A DNA stretch of 64,000 nucleotides, taken from the NCBI RefSeq assembly GCF_022347545.1, contig NZ_JAKREW010000003.1:216181-280180 (forward strand), written 5' to 3'. This document shows positions 44,542 to 53,887 of this stretch, piece by piece; the stretch's first letter is position 1, and each line of letters begins with the position of its first letter. Under the pieces are notes generated by a model that did not search any database, was not told the DNA's origin, and saw only the letters and a list, made by a program, of their open reading frames with translations. This DNA comes from Terribium retamae (lineage in GTDB: Bacteria > Pseudomonadota > Alphaproteobacteria > Rhizobiales > Rhizobiaceae). Both the position numbers and the translations under genes were made by a program.

Positions 44542-44565
44542 CCGGTGCGCTGGGAACCGCACCGG
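44542..44565 (+). repeat. hairpin between lysC and ptsP
   Basis: CCGGTGCG (44542-44549) pairs with CGCACCGG (44558-44565); a GU and a GC pair extend it. The 77-base gap also holds a T-run before the hairpin. It could attenuate or separate lysC and ptsP transcripts; no T-run follows the stem. Confidence 0.45.
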
Positions 44566-44590
44566 TCCCATCGCCTTTGGAGAAGCCGCG

Positions 44591-46861
44591 ATGCGTGAGA
44601 CGGCTGTCGGCCCGCGCGTTTTGTTGAAACGGCTCCGCGAGCTCATGCAGGAGCCGCTGGAGCCGCAGGATCGGCTCGACCGTATCGTGCGCGACATTGC
44701 TTCCAACATGGTGGCGGAAGTCTGCTCGCTCTACGTCCTGCGCGCCGACTCCGTGCTCGAACTCTATGCCACCGAAGGTCTCAACAAGAACGCGGTGCAC
44801 CTGGCGCAACTGCGCCTCGGCCAGGGCCTGGTCGGTACGATCGCCGCAAGTGCGCGCCCGCTCAATCTCTCCAACGCGCAGGAACATCCTGCCTTCGCCT
44901 ATCTGCCGGAAACCGGCGAAGAGATCTATCACGCCTTCCTGGGCGTGCCGGTGCTGAGGGCTGGTCGCACGCTCGGTGTCCTGGTCGTGCAGAATCGCAC
45001 CAAGCGCGTCTATCGCGAGGATGAGGTCGAGGCGCTGGAAACCACCGCCATGGTGATCGCCGAGATGGTCGCGACCGGCGACCTTGCCCGGCTGTCGCGG
45101 CCCGGCATGGAGCTCGATCTCAGCCGGCCGGTTTCCTTCACCGGCGTGTCCTTCAACGAGGGCGTCGGCCTTGGTCATGTCGTGTTGCATGAGCCGCGCA
45201 TCGTCGTCACCAATCTGTTCAATGAAGACAGCGAAGAAGAAATCCGCCGGCTGGAGGAATCACTCGGCTCGCTCAGGCTTTCCATCGACGACATGCTGGA
45301 GCGGCGGGACGTCGCTTTCGAAGGAGAGCACCGCGAGGTGCTGGAAGCCTACCGCATGTTCGCCAATGACCGGGGTTGGGTCCGCCGTCTGGAAGAGGCG
45401 ATCCGCAACGGTCTGACGGCGGAAGCAGCAGTGGAGAAGGTGCAGTCGGACATGCGCGCGCGCATGATCCACATGACAGATCCGTATCTGCGCGAGCGGA
45501 TGAGCGACTTCGACGATCTGGCCAACCGCCTGCTGCGCCAGTTGATGGGGCGCGGGCCGGAAGATGTCGCCGCCTCGCTGCCGAAAGATGCCATCATCGT
45601 CGCCCGTTCCATGGGCGCCGCCGAACTGCTCGACTATCCGCGCGACAAGATGCGGGGGCTGGTGCTGGAAGAGGGCGCTGCCACCAGCCATGTCGTCATC
45701 GTGGCGCGTGCCATGGGCATCCCGGTTGCCGGCCAGGTCAAAGGCGCCGTGTCGATGTCGGAAAACGGCGATGCCATCATCGTCGACGGCGATGAAGGCG
45801 CCATCCATCTGCGACCCCAGCAGGATCTCGAGGCTGCCTACGCCGAAAAGGTGCGCTTCCGCGCCCGCCGCCAGGAACTCTACCGCGAGCTGCGCAAGAA
45901 GCCGTCGGTCACCCGGGATGGTGTACAGGTGGACCTCTTGATGAACGCCGGCCTGGCCGTTGACCTGCCGCAGCTGGTCGAATCGGGCGCCGCCGGGATC
46001 GGCCTGTTCCGCACCGAGCTGCAGTTCATGGTGGCAGCCACTTTCCCGCGCGCCGAAGCGCAAGAGAAGCTTTATCGCGACGTGCTGGAGGCGGCGCGCG
46101 GCAAGCCGGTTACCTTCCGCACCATCGACATCGGCGGCGACAAGGTGCTGCCCTATTTCAAGAATGCCACGCAGGAAGAGAACCCCGCGCTGGGTTGGCG
46201 TGCAATACGTTTGACGCTGGATCGGCCAGGTTTGCTCAGAACGCAGATCCGTGCGCTGCTCAAGGCCGCCGGCGGCCGCGAATTGAAGCTGATGTTGCCT
46301 ATGGTGACGGAGCTCGGCGAGATCGCGCAGGCGCGCGAGATCATCGAACGTGAGGTGAGACACCTGTCACGCTTCGCTCACCATCTGCCGACCAGCCTGA
46401 AGGTCGGCGCGATGCTGGAAGTGCCCTCGCTGCTGTTCCAGCTTGATGAGCTCATGAAGGCTGTCGACTTCGTCTCGGTCGGCTCCAACGACCTGTTCCA
46501 GTTCGTGATGGCGGTCGACCGCGGCAACACGCAGTTGGCTGATCGCTTCGACCCTGTCTCGATACCGTTCCTGCGCGTTTTGAAACAGATCGCCGATGCC
46601 GGCCACCGCAACGATACGCCGGTGACGCTCTGTGGCGAGCTTGCCGGCAAGCCGATTTCGGCCATGGCCCTGATCGGCGTCGGCTTCCGCTCCATCTCGA
46701 TGTCGCCGGCGGCGATCGGCCCGGTCAAGGCGATGCTGACCGAGCTGCCGCTGGAGGAACTGGAAGCCTTCTTCGCCGACAACCTCAATCAGCCTGCCAC
46801 CGGCATGCCGATCCGCGCGTTGCTGCAGGCTTTCGCGGACGACCGCGGTATTCCTTTGTAA
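44591..46861 (+). CDS. ptsP: nitrogen-PTS enzyme I (PEP-protein phosphotransferase)
   Basis: The 756-residue protein starts with a GAF domain (about 1-165), the hallmark of EI-Ntr, which senses glutamine in enterics and rhizobia. The PTS enzyme I core follows: the phosphorylated His367 in GAATSHVVIVARAMGIP, the PEP-binding barrel with IGLFRTELQFM and KVLPYFKN, and Cys681 in VTLCGELAGKP. It phosphorylates NPr, which passes phosphate to EIIA-Ntr and tunes potassium transport and nitrogen metabolism. ptsO and ptsN are not in the window. Confidence 0.97.
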   Translation: MRETAVGPRVLLKRLRELMQEPLEPQDRLDRIVRDIASNMVAEVCSLYVLRADSVLELYATEGLNKNAVHLAQLRLGQGLVGTIAASARPLNLSNAQEHPAFAYLPETGEEIYHAFLGVPVLRAGRTLGVLVVQNRTKRVYREDEVEALETTAMVIAEMVATGDLARLSRPGMELDLSRPVSFTGVSFNEGVGLGHVVLHEPRIVVTNLFNEDSEEEIRRLEESLGSLRLSIDDMLERRDVAFEGEHREVLEAYRMFANDRGWVRRLEEAIRNGLTAEAAVEKVQSDMRARMIHMTDPYLRERMSDFDDLANRLLRQLMGRGPEDVAASLPKDAIIVARSMGAAELLDYPRDKMRGLVLEEGAATSHVVIVARAMGIPVAGQVKGAVSMSENGDAIIVDGDEGAIHLRPQQDLEAAYAEKVRFRARRQELYRELRKKPSVTRDGVQVDLLMNAGLAVDLPQLVESGAAGIGLFRTELQFMVAATFPRAEAQEKLYRDVLEAARGKPVTFRTIDIGGDKVLPYFKNATQEENPALGWRAIRLTLDRPGLLRTQIRALLKAAGGRELKLMLPMVTELGEIAQAREIIEREVRHLSRFAHHLPTSLKVGAMLEVPSLLFQLDELMKAVDFVSVGSNDLFQFVMAVDRGNTQLADRFDPVSIPFLRVLKQIADAGHRNDTPVTLCGELAGKPISAMALIGVGFRSISMSPAAIGPVKAMLTELPLEELEAFFADNLNQPATGMPIRALLQAFADDRGIPL

Positions 46862-46878
46862 GAAGCCTTTGATACCAC

Positions 46879-47955
46879 ATGATCAATCTGCCCCGTGACC
46901 GCATGGACCAAGTCGTCAAGCGTTTCGACATGCTCGAAGCGCAGATGGCGGCCGGACCTGCACCTGACGCCTATGTGAAGATGGCGGCCGAGTATGCCGA
47001 CATGCAGGAACTGGTCGCCAAGATCCGGGCGTTGCGCACCGCCGAACGCGAGCAGGAAGATCTGGAGGTGATGCTCGGTGACAAGGGCACCGACGCGGAG
47101 ATGCGGGCGCTGGCCGAAGCGGATCTGCCGACAGTGGAAAGCCGCATCGAGGCGCTGCAGCAGGAAATCCAGATCCTGCTGCTGCCCAAGGACGCTGCCG
47201 ACGAGCGCAACGCGATCCTGGAAATCCGCGCCGGCACCGGCGGCGATGAAGCCGCCCTGTTCGCGGGCGACCTGTTTCGCATGTATGAGCGCTATGCTGC
47301 TTCCAAGGGCTGGCGGTTCGAGGTCGTTTCGGCCAGTGACGGGGAGGTCGGCGGCTTTAAGGAAATCATCGCATCGGTTTCGGGAAGGGGCGTGTTCGCG
47401 CATCTGAAGTTCGAATCCGGCGTACATCGGGTGCAGCGCGTGCCTGCTACTGAAGCGCAAGGGCGCATTCACACCTCGGCGGCGACGGTGGCTGTGCTGC
47501 CGGAAGCCGAGGAGGTCGATATCGAAATCAAGGCGGAGGACATCCGCATCGACACCATGCGTGCATCCGGTTCGGGTGGCCAGCACGTCAACACCACCGA
47601 TTCGGCCGTGCGCATCACGCACTTGCCCACCGGCATCATGGTGGTGCAGGCCGAAAAATCGCAGCACCAGAACAGGGCACGTGCCATGCAGATCCTGCGC
47701 GCGCGCCTCTACGACCTCGAGCGCAGCCGCGCCGACGAGGAGCGTTCCGAGTCGCGCAAGTCGCAGGTTGGTTCGGGCGATCGTTCGGAGCGTATCCGCA
47801 CCTACAATTTCCCGCAGGGACGTCTTACCGATCATCGCATCAACCTCACGCTCTACAAGCTCGACCGGGTGATGGAAGGCGAACTGGACGACGTGGTCGA
47901 CGCACTGATTGCCGACCACCAGTCGAAGCTCCTGGCGGAGATGAAGGAAAATTGA
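46879..47955 (+). CDS. prfA: peptide chain release factor 1
   Basis: RF1 (358 residues) reads UAA and UAG and triggers peptide release. The GGQ motif is residues 233-235 ([16 protein letters not shown]). The codon-recognition PAT tripeptide is at about 189-191 ([10 protein letters not shown]). The N-terminal coiled coil of RF1 is present. It starts 17 bases after ptsP and ends 4 bases before prmC, whose product methylates the GGQ glutamine; the coupling is standard. Confidence 0.98.
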   Translation: MINLPRDRMDQVVKRFDMLEAQMAAGPAPDAYVKMAAEYADMQELVAKIRALRTAEREQEDLEVMLGDKGTDAEMRALAEADLPTVESRIEALQQEIQILLLPKDAADERNAILEIRAGTGGDEAALFAGDLFRMYERYAASKGWRFEVVSASDGEVGGFKEIIASVSGRGVFAHLKFESGVHRVQRVPATEAQGRIHTSAATVAVLPEAEEVDIEIKAEDIRIDTMRASGSGGQHVNTTDSAVRITHLPTGIMVVQAEKSQHQNRARAMQILRARLYDLERSRADEERSESRKSQVGSGDRSERIRTYNFPQGRLTDHRINLTLYKLDRVMEGELDDVVDALIADHQSKLLAEMKEN

Positions 47956-47959
47956 GGCC

Positions 47960-48832
47960 GTGAAAGGCACGACCCTCGCAGAACTCTTGCATTTGGCACG
48001 CAGGCGACTGTCGGATGCCGGCATAGAGGGTGCCGCATTCGACGCGAGGCTTCTGGTCGAGGACATAACCGGTACCACGCGATCCGAAGCGATTACTGAT
48101 CCCGATCGCCTCATCGACGCCGATATGCTGACGGCGGTCGATGCCGCGCTGAGCCGTCGGATTTCAGGCGAACCCGTGCATCGCATCCTTGGCTATCGCG
48201 AATTCCATGGCCTGCGGTTCAGCCTTTCGGCCGAAACTCTCGAGCCGCGTCCGGACACGGAGACATTGGTCGACGCGATGGTGCCATTGCTGGCCGAGAT
48301 TGGTGAACGCAAGGGGACATGCAGCATTCTGGACCTTGGCACGGGCACCGGCGCGATTGCACTGGCGCTGCTGGCAGCAGTCCCCCGGGCAAGTGCCCTG
48401 GGGGTGGATATTTCTGAGGATGCTCTGGATACGGCCGCCCGCAATGCACGCGGTCTCGGCCTCTCGGAGCGTTTCAAAGCCCTCAGGTCCAACTGGTTCG
48501 AAGGAATTTCAGGGCAATTTGATGCAATCGTCTCGAACCCTCCCTATATACGCAGCGCGGAGATCGAAACGCTGCAGAAGGAGGTGCGCAATTTCGATCC
48601 GTTGCGGGCGCTGGACGGCGGTGCCGATGGCCTTGACGCCTATCGAACAATCGCCAGGGAAAGCGCCAGGCATCTGGAAACCGGCGGTTTTGTCGCCGTT
48701 GAGATCGGAAGCAGCCAGAAGGCAGAGGTGACCGATATTTTCCTGGGTGCAGGATTCCTCATGAAAACAGCGTTGCGCGATCTTACCGGAAACGATCGCG
48801 TCCTGATGTTCACAGGCGGCGGAAAAGCTTGA
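47960..48832 (+). CDS. prmC: release factor glutamine methyltransferase
   Basis: PrmC (290 residues) methylates the Gln of the GGQ loop in RF1 and RF2. The NPPY catalytic motif is residues 193-196. Motif I is [15 protein letters not shown], and the N-terminal helical domain binds the release factor ([17 protein letters not shown]). GTG 47960 is the likely start, 4 bases after the prfA stop with GAGG just upstream. It ends the ptsP-prfA-prmC operon or continues to the DUF4167 gene after a 297-base gap. Confidence 0.96.
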   Translation: MKGTTLAELLHLARRRLSDAGIEGAAFDARLLVEDITGTTRSEAITDPDRLIDADMLTAVDAALSRRISGEPVHRILGYREFHGLRFSLSAETLEPRPDTETLVDAMVPLLAEIGERKGTCSILDLGTGTGAIALALLAAVPRASALGVDISEDALDTAARNARGLGLSERFKALRSNWFEGISGQFDAIVSNPPYIRSAEIETLQKEVRNFDPLRALDGGADGLDAYRTIARESARHLETGGFVAVEIGSSQKAEVTDIFLGAGFLMKTALRDLTGNDRVLMFTGGGKA

Positions 48833-49129
48833 AGGTGCGGCGAAAAACCGCTTGGCAAGGCTAAGGAATGCAGCTAGGGTCGATTTACCGGATGAGACGA
48901 AGCAGGCAGTGCTCTTAGCGATTCGGTTTCCTTTGAAATAGCTGCCTTCTTGCGAAACGACGCCCAAGCTTCGTGCGGGAATCATCTGGCAAGTGACGTA
49001 ACCGGAACAGGATGACACGTGGCGCCAACGCAATCCATGCGGGCGAGCACCGGTGAAACAGCGAAACGGCAGGCTGCATGAGCGCCGCCGTACGCGAATA
49101 TTTTCAAGTTTTGAAGCGAAGAGACCCTG
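48833..49129. other. 297-base leader of the DUF4167 gene
   Basis: No coding frame is supported. The region should hold the promoter of the DUF4167 gene, but I see no clear -35/-10 pair. A GTAACC at about 48998 lacks the CGAA partner needed for a SigF-type promoter. No riboswitch or small-RNA structure is evident by eye. Confidence 0.5.
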
Positions 49130-49999
49130 ATGAGGCCACAACAGCAGAATAGACGCATGCGCGGTCGCAACAATGGCGGCGGCAACAACAATAATAACAA
49201 CAACCGCAAAGGGCCGAACCCGCTCAACCGCAACTACGAGAGCAACGGTCCGGATGTGAAGATCCGCGGCTCCGCTCAGCAGATTGCCGAGAAATATGCG
49301 ACTCTCGCCCGTGATGCGATGAGTTCCGGCGACCGGGTGATGGCTGAGAATTATCTCCAGCACGCTGAACACTACAACCGCATCATTGCCGCCGCCCAGG
49401 CGCAAATGCCGATCCAGAACTTTCAGCAGAATCGTGACGATTTCGATGACGATCTCGACGAAGAGCGCGAGGAGTTCGAGGGTGGCGCGAATGCAGGCGA
49501 AGGCCAGCAGTCGACCGGCAACGGTTCCGGCCCGCAGCCGGTAATCGAAGGCACGCCCGCCGAGGTTGCCCTGAATTCCGAGGGTGCCCGCGAAAATAAC
49601 GCCCGCGAAGGCGGCTATCGCGACAACAACCGGGACAATGGCAATCGCCATCACCGTGATCGCCGCCATAACAATGGCTTCGGGCAGAATGGACAGCGTG
49701 GTGACCGTGGCCCGCGTGGCGAAAACGGCAACAGGCGCGAAGAAACGCAGCCGCAGGCAGCAGCCCAGGCTGAAGCAGCCCCGGCGGTCGTCGCGGAGGA
49801 GCCGGCTGCTCCGGTTGTCGCCGAACCGGCCGCGCCGCAGTTCGAGAGCTTCAATCCGGCGCAGCTCGCTGCTCATGCTGAAGCGCGTGAAGCAGAGACA
49901 GAGGCTGCACCGCGGAAAACCACTCGGCGGCCGCGCAAGCCAAAGGCCGAGGCCGCTGCACCTGCGGACAAGACGGAAACGGCCAACGCCGAGAGTTGA
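49130..49999 (+). CDS. DUF4167 protein with disordered RNA-binding-like tail
   Basis: The 289-residue protein has a folded DUF4167 core (about 40-95: GPDVKIRGSAQQIAEKYATLARDAMSSGDRVMAENYLQHAEHYNRII). It is flanked by an Arg/Gly/Asn-rich N-terminus with seven consecutive Asn (19-25) and a long low-complexity tail rich in Arg-Gly-Asn, then Ala/Pro/Glu and Lys. The tail ends in Lys/Pro/Arg-rich basic repeats. Such charged, disordered tails suggest RNA or ribosome contact. Function unknown, but the gene is conserved between prmC and clpB in Rhizobiales. A perfect terminator follows. Confidence 0.92.
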   Translation: MRPQQQNRRMRGRNNGGGNNNNNNNRKGPNPLNRNYESNGPDVKIRGSAQQIAEKYATLARDAMSSGDRVMAENYLQHAEHYNRIIAAAQAQMPIQNFQQNRDDFDDDLDEEREEFEGGANAGEGQQSTGNGSGPQPVIEGTPAEVALNSEGARENNAREGGYRDNNRDNGNRHHRDRRHNNGFGQNGQRGDRGPRGENGNRREETQPQAAAQAEAAPAVVAEEPAAPVVAEPAAPQFESFNPAQLAAHAEAREAETEAAPRKTTRRPRKPKAEAAAPADKTETANAES

Positions 50000-50024
50000 G
50001 CAGAGACTTCTTTGAGATCATGAG

Positions 50025-50051
50025 CGGCGGAGAGAAATCTCCGCCGTTTTT
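50025..50051 (+). terminator. rho-independent terminator of the DUF4167 gene
   Basis: CGGCGGAGA (50025-50033) pairs with TCTCCGCCG (50038-50046) around a GAAA tetraloop, and a run of five T follows. Confidence 0.93.
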
Positions 50052-50121
50052 GTTTGGCTGAGCTATAGTCCCCGCCGGATGGCACCGGATAAAATATCTG
50101 CCTTGATCGGTATCAAGGCGT

Positions 50122-50150
50122 CTTGAGAGACAAGGGCTTACGTCCCATAT
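50122..50150 (+). promoter_or_regulatory. heat-shock (RpoH-type) promoter of clpB
   Basis: CTTGAG (50122-50127) and CCCATAT (50144-50150) are separated by 16 bases, about 90 bases before clpB. This fits the alphaproteobacterial sigma-32 pattern (CTTG, then a C-rich TAT box). clpB is a known RpoH target. Confidence 0.65.
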
Positions 50151-50242
50151 CACGGCTGAACAGGGCTCGGCTCAGAGGAGCGGGCCCGTCACCAAAGCTG
50201 ATCCGGTGCCGCAAAGCGGGCCGGTGACGGAAGGAGACGATG

Positions 50243-52849
50243 ATGAATCTTGAGAAATATTCCGAGCGCGTGCGCGGATTTATCCAGTCCGCACAGCAAT
50301 ATGCGCTGAACCGCAATCACCAGCAGTTCACTCCAGAACATATCCTGAAAGCGCTAATCGATGACGACGAGGGGTTCGCCGCTTCCTTGATCGAGCGAGC
50401 AGGCGGTCGTCCGCGCGATGTGGAAGTCGCTGTCGACGCAGCACTCAACGCCCAACCCAAGGTCGAAGGCGGCAATGGCCAGCTTTATCTGGCGCAGCCA
50501 CTGGCGAAAGTTTTCTCGACCGCCGAGGATCTGGCCAAGAAGGCTGGCGACAGCTTCGTCACGGTGGAGCGCCTGCTGCAGGCACTCGCCATGGAGAAGT
50601 CGGCCAAGACCGCCGATATTCTGTCGAAGGCAGGTGTGACGGCGCAGGCGCTCAATGCGACGATCAACGATATCCGCAAGGGCCGGACTGCCGATTCTGC
50701 ATCCGCTGAGCAGGGCTATGATGCATTGAAGAAATACGCGCGCGATCTGACCGCGGATGCTCGTGCCGGCAAACTCGATCCTGTCATTGGACGTGACGAC
50801 GAGATTCGGCGCACCATCCAGGTGTTGTCGCGTCGCACCAAGAACAATCCGGTGCTGATCGGTGAGCCGGGCGTCGGCAAGACGGCGATCGCCGAGGGCC
50901 TGGCGCTGCGCATCGTCAATGGCGACGTGCCGGAAAGCCTGAAGGACAAGCAGTTGATGGCGCTCGATATGGGCGCGCTGATTGCCGGAGCGAAATATCG
51001 CGGCGAGTTCGAGGAACGGCTGAAGGCCGTCTTGAACGAAGTCACCTCGGCGGCCGGTGGCATCATCCTGTTCATCGACGAGATGCACACGCTGGTCGGC
51101 GCCGGCAAGGCGGACGGCGCGATGGATGCGTCGAACCTGCTGAAGCCCGCGCTGGCGCGCGGCGAATTGCACTGCGTCGGTGCAACCACACTCGACGAGT
51201 ACCGCAAATATATCGAGAAGGACGCCGCTCTTGCGCGTCGTTTCCAGCCAGTCTTTGTCGAAGAGCCGACGGTCGAGGATACGATCTCGATCCTGCGCGG
51301 CCTGAAGGAGAAGTACGAACAGCACCATAAGGTGCGGATTTCGGACTCAGCGTTGGTCTCGGCTGCGTCGCTCAGCAATCGCTACATCGCCGACCGTTTC
51401 CTCCCCGACAAGGCGATCGACCTGGTCGACGAAGCGGCTTCGCGCCTCAGGATGCAGGTCGATTCCAAGCCGGAAGCGCTGGATGAGATCGACCGCCGCA
51501 TCATGCAGCTGAAGATCGAGCGCGAAGCGCTGAAGGTTGAGAAAGATGAAGCTTCCAAGGATCGATTGGTTCGGCTCGAAAAGGAGCTGACCGGGCTCGA
51601 GGAAGAGTCCGATGCCTTGACCGCGAAGTGGCAGGCCGAGAAGCAGAAGCTCGGATTGGCAGCTGATTTGAAGAAGGATCTCGACGAAGCCCGCAACGAA
51701 CTGGCGATCGCACAGCGCAAGGGTGAATTCCAGCGCGCCGGCGAGCTTGCCTATGGCAAGATTCCTGAACTGGAAAAGCAACTCGCCGAAGCCGAGGCGC
51801 GCGATGGACAGGGCGGCGGCATGGTCGAGGAAGTGGTTACTCCAGACCACGTCGCCCAGATCGTTTCCCGCTGGACGGGCATTCCGGTTGACAAGATGCT
51901 GGAAGGCGAGCGCGAGAAGCTGCTTCGCATGGAAGACGAGATCGCCAAGCGTGTCGTCGGTCAGGGCGAAGCGGTGCAGGCCGTGTCGAAGGCAGTACGG
52001 CGCGCCCGTGCCGGCCTGCAGGATCCGAACCGGCCGATCGGCTCGTTCATGTTCCTCGGGCCGACCGGCGTCGGCAAGACCGAACTCACCAAGGCGCTCG
52101 CCTCGTTCCTGTTCGATGACGAGAGCGCGATGGTGCGCATCGACATGTCCGAGTTCATGGAGAAGCACTCGGTTGCCCGTCTCATTGGCGCGCCTCCCGG
52201 CTATGTCGGCTATGAGGAAGGTGGCGCCTTGACCGAAGCCGTGCGACGCCGGCCCTACCAGGTCGTGCTGTTCGACGAGATCGAAAAGGCGCATCCGGAT
52301 GTGTTCAACGTGCTGCTGCAGGTGCTCGATGATGGCCGGCTGACTGACGGGCAGGGCCGCACGGTCGACTTCCGCAACACGCTGATCATCATGACGTCGA
52401 ATCTCGGCGCGGAATATCTGGTCGGTCTCGGCGAAGATCAGGATGTCGATGCCGTGCGCGACGAAGTGATGGCGGTGGTAAAGGCCTCGTTCCGGCCGGA
52501 ATTCCTCAACCGCGTCGACGAGGTGATCCTGTTCCACCGGTTGCGTCGCAAGGATATGGGCCAGATCGTCGAGATCCAGCTCAAGCGTCTGGAGAAGCTG
52601 CTGGTCGATCGCAAGATCACGCTCGACCTCGACAAGGAGGCGGTCGAGTGGCTGGCGGACAAGGGCTACGACCCGGCCTATGGCGCGCGGCCGCTGAAGC
52701 GGGTGATGCAGAAGGAGCTGCAGGATCCGTTGGCGGAAAAGATCCTGATGGGCGAGATCCTGGATGGTTCGACCGTCAAGGTCACCGCCGGTTCCGACAG
52801 GCTGAACTTCCGTTCGAAGCCGACTGTGGTGGCCGAGCAGGCCGCTTAA
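50243..52849 (+). CDS. clpB: ATP-dependent disaggregase ClpB
   Basis: The protein (868 residues from ATG 50243) is a full-length Hsp104/ClpB AAA+ hexamer that pulls apart aggregated proteins with DnaK. It has an N-terminal Clp-N repeat domain (1-145), a first ATPase with Walker A GEPGVGKT (207-214), a middle coiled-coil domain (about 410-525), and a second ATPase with GPTGVGKT (606-613). The C-terminus has the conserved small domain. GGAAGGAG precedes the start; the ATG one codon upstream is less likely. It has its own heat-shock promoter and terminator. Confidence 0.98.
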   Translation: MNLEKYSERVRGFIQSAQQYALNRNHQQFTPEHILKALIDDDEGFAASLIERAGGRPRDVEVAVDAALNAQPKVEGGNGQLYLAQPLAKVFSTAEDLAKKAGDSFVTVERLLQALAMEKSAKTADILSKAGVTAQALNATINDIRKGRTADSASAEQGYDALKKYARDLTADARAGKLDPVIGRDDEIRRTIQVLSRRTKNNPVLIGEPGVGKTAIAEGLALRIVNGDVPESLKDKQLMALDMGALIAGAKYRGEFEERLKAVLNEVTSAAGGIILFIDEMHTLVGAGKADGAMDASNLLKPALARGELHCVGATTLDEYRKYIEKDAALARRFQPVFVEEPTVEDTISILRGLKEKYEQHHKVRISDSALVSAASLSNRYIADRFLPDKAIDLVDEAASRLRMQVDSKPEALDEIDRRIMQLKIEREALKVEKDEASKDRLVRLEKELTGLEEESDALTAKWQAEKQKLGLAADLKKDLDEARNELAIAQRKGEFQRAGELAYGKIPELEKQLAEAEARDGQGGGMVEEVVTPDHVAQIVSRWTGIPVDKMLEGEREKLLRMEDEIAKRVVGQGEAVQAVSKAVRRARAGLQDPNRPIGSFMFLGPTGVGKTELTKALASFLFDDESAMVRIDMSEFMEKHSVARLIGAPPGYVGYEEGGALTEAVRRRPYQVVLFDEIEKAHPDVFNVLLQVLDDGRLTDGQGRTVDFRNTLIIMTSNLGAEYLVGLGEDQDVDAVRDEVMAVVKASFRPEFLNRVDEVILFHRLRRKDMGQIVEIQLKRLEKLLVDRKITLDLDKEAVEWLADKGYDPAYGARPLKRVMQKELQDPLAEKILMGEILDGSTVKVTAGSDRLNFRSKPTVVAEQAA

Positions 52850-52882
52850 CGGCAGGTCGTTGAACCGCCGTTTTCAGACAAG

Positions 52883-52916
52883 GCGCACCTCTTCCGGTGA
52901 AGAGGTGCGCTTTTTT
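52883..52916 (+). terminator. rho-independent terminator of clpB
   Basis: GCGCACCTCTTC (52883-52894) pairs perfectly over 12 bases with GAAGAGGTGCGC (52899-52910), loop CGGT, followed by six T. It is also near the end of the convergent EamA gene. Confidence 0.95.
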
Positions 52917-52933
52917 GTATCGGGATAACGGGC

Positions 52934-53797
52934 CTATTTCGCAAACCGTTTTGCCCCAGCAACGCACATCACCACGCCGAGCGTGACGACCAGCATGGCA
53001 GCGCTGACCTGCTCGTGCAGCAAGGTGGCCGCTAGCGCGAGACCGAAGAAAGGTTGCAGGAGTTGCAACTGACCGACTGCTGCGATGCCACCCTGCGCCA
53101 GTCCGCGATACCAGAACACGAAGCCGATCAGCATGCTGAACAGCGAAACATAGGCGAGGCCGACCCAGGCAGGTATGCCGACACCCGCAAGAGAGGCCGG
53201 AAAGGTGACAAAGGTCAACGCCAGCATCACCGGCAGCGAAATCACAAGCGCCCAGCAGATCACCTGCCATCCACCCAGCCGTCGCGAGAGCTTCGCACCC
53301 TCAGCGTAACCCAATCCGCAGACGATGATGGCGGCCAGCATCAGTGCGTCGCCGGCCGGCGAGGCGGATAGGCCCTGCGATAAGGCAAATCCGGCTACAA
53401 GCGCGCTGCCGAGGCATGAAAACAGCCAGAAGGCCGGCCGAGGTCGCTCGCCACCGCGCAGCACGCCGAAGATCGCAGTTGCCAGCGGCAACAGGCCGAT
53501 GAAGACGATGGAATGCGCCGAGGTGACATGCTCGAGCGCCAGCGCGGTCAAAAGCGGGAAGCCGACCACCACGCCGAGCGCTACGACGACAAGCGAAACC
53601 AGATCGTCGCGGTTCGGGCGTTTCTCGCGAAAGATCGTCAGCAAGGCGAGCCCGAGCAGGCCGGCGAGCGCGGCGCGTGTGACCGTCAGGAACACCGGGC
53701 TGAAATCCATCACGGCCACCCGGGTTGCCGGCAGTGAGCCGCTGAAGATGAGCACTCCCAGAAAACCGTTGAACCATCCACTCGTCGTCTTGTCCAC
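52934..53797 (-). CDS. EamA/DMT-family transporter
   Basis: A ten-helix transporter of about 287 residues. The N-terminus GWFNGFLGVLIFSGSLPATRVAVMDFSPVFLTVTRAALAG and the second-repeat PAWVGLAYVSLFSMLIGFVFWYRGLAQGGIAAVGQLQLLQPFFGLALAATLLHEQ are typical of RhaT/EamA exporters. GTG 53797 has GGGAG seven bases upstream; a longer frame would run into the MocR control region. It is divergent from the MocR-type regulator, which may sense the exported compound. Confidence 0.9.
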   Translation of the reverse strand: MDKTTSGWFNGFLGVLIFSGSLPATRVAVMDFSPVFLTVTRAALAGLLGLALLTIFREKRPNRDDLVSLVVVALGVVVGFPLLTALALEHVTSAHSIVFIGLLPLATAIFGVLRGGERPRPAFWLFSCLGSALVAGFALSQGLSASPAGDALMLAAIIVCGLGYAEGAKLSRRLGGWQVICWALVISLPVMLALTFVTFPASLAGVGIPAWVGLAYVSLFSMLIGFVFWYRGLAQGGIAAVGQLQLLQPFFGLALAATLLHEQVSAAMLVVTLGVVMCVAGAKRFAK

Positions 53798-53868
53798 GCG
53801 CACACTCCCGGCGATCGGTGGACCCGTTATCGGCGCGAATTGAGTGGCTTCACCAGATACAATGAGGT

Positions 53869-53886
53869 ACAGTTTAATCAAACTGT
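53869..53886. promoter_or_regulatory. 18-bp palindrome in the EamA/MocR control region
   Basis: ACAGTTT (53869-53875), AATC, AAACTGT (53880-53886) form a perfect palindrome. A related direct copy, GATACAATGAG, lies just upstream. It ends one base before the MocR ATG at 53888, which suggests autorepression plus control of the divergent transporter. Confidence 0.75.
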
Positions 53887-53887
53887 T

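Noticed and set aside
46789..48186. Open frame of 465 codons antisense to prfA and prmC
   Set aside because: Antisense to two housekeeping genes; no motif or start signal.
51347..52537. Open frame of 396 codons antisense to clpB
   Set aside because: Shadow of clpB with His/Arg/Leu-rich composition typical of antisense frames.
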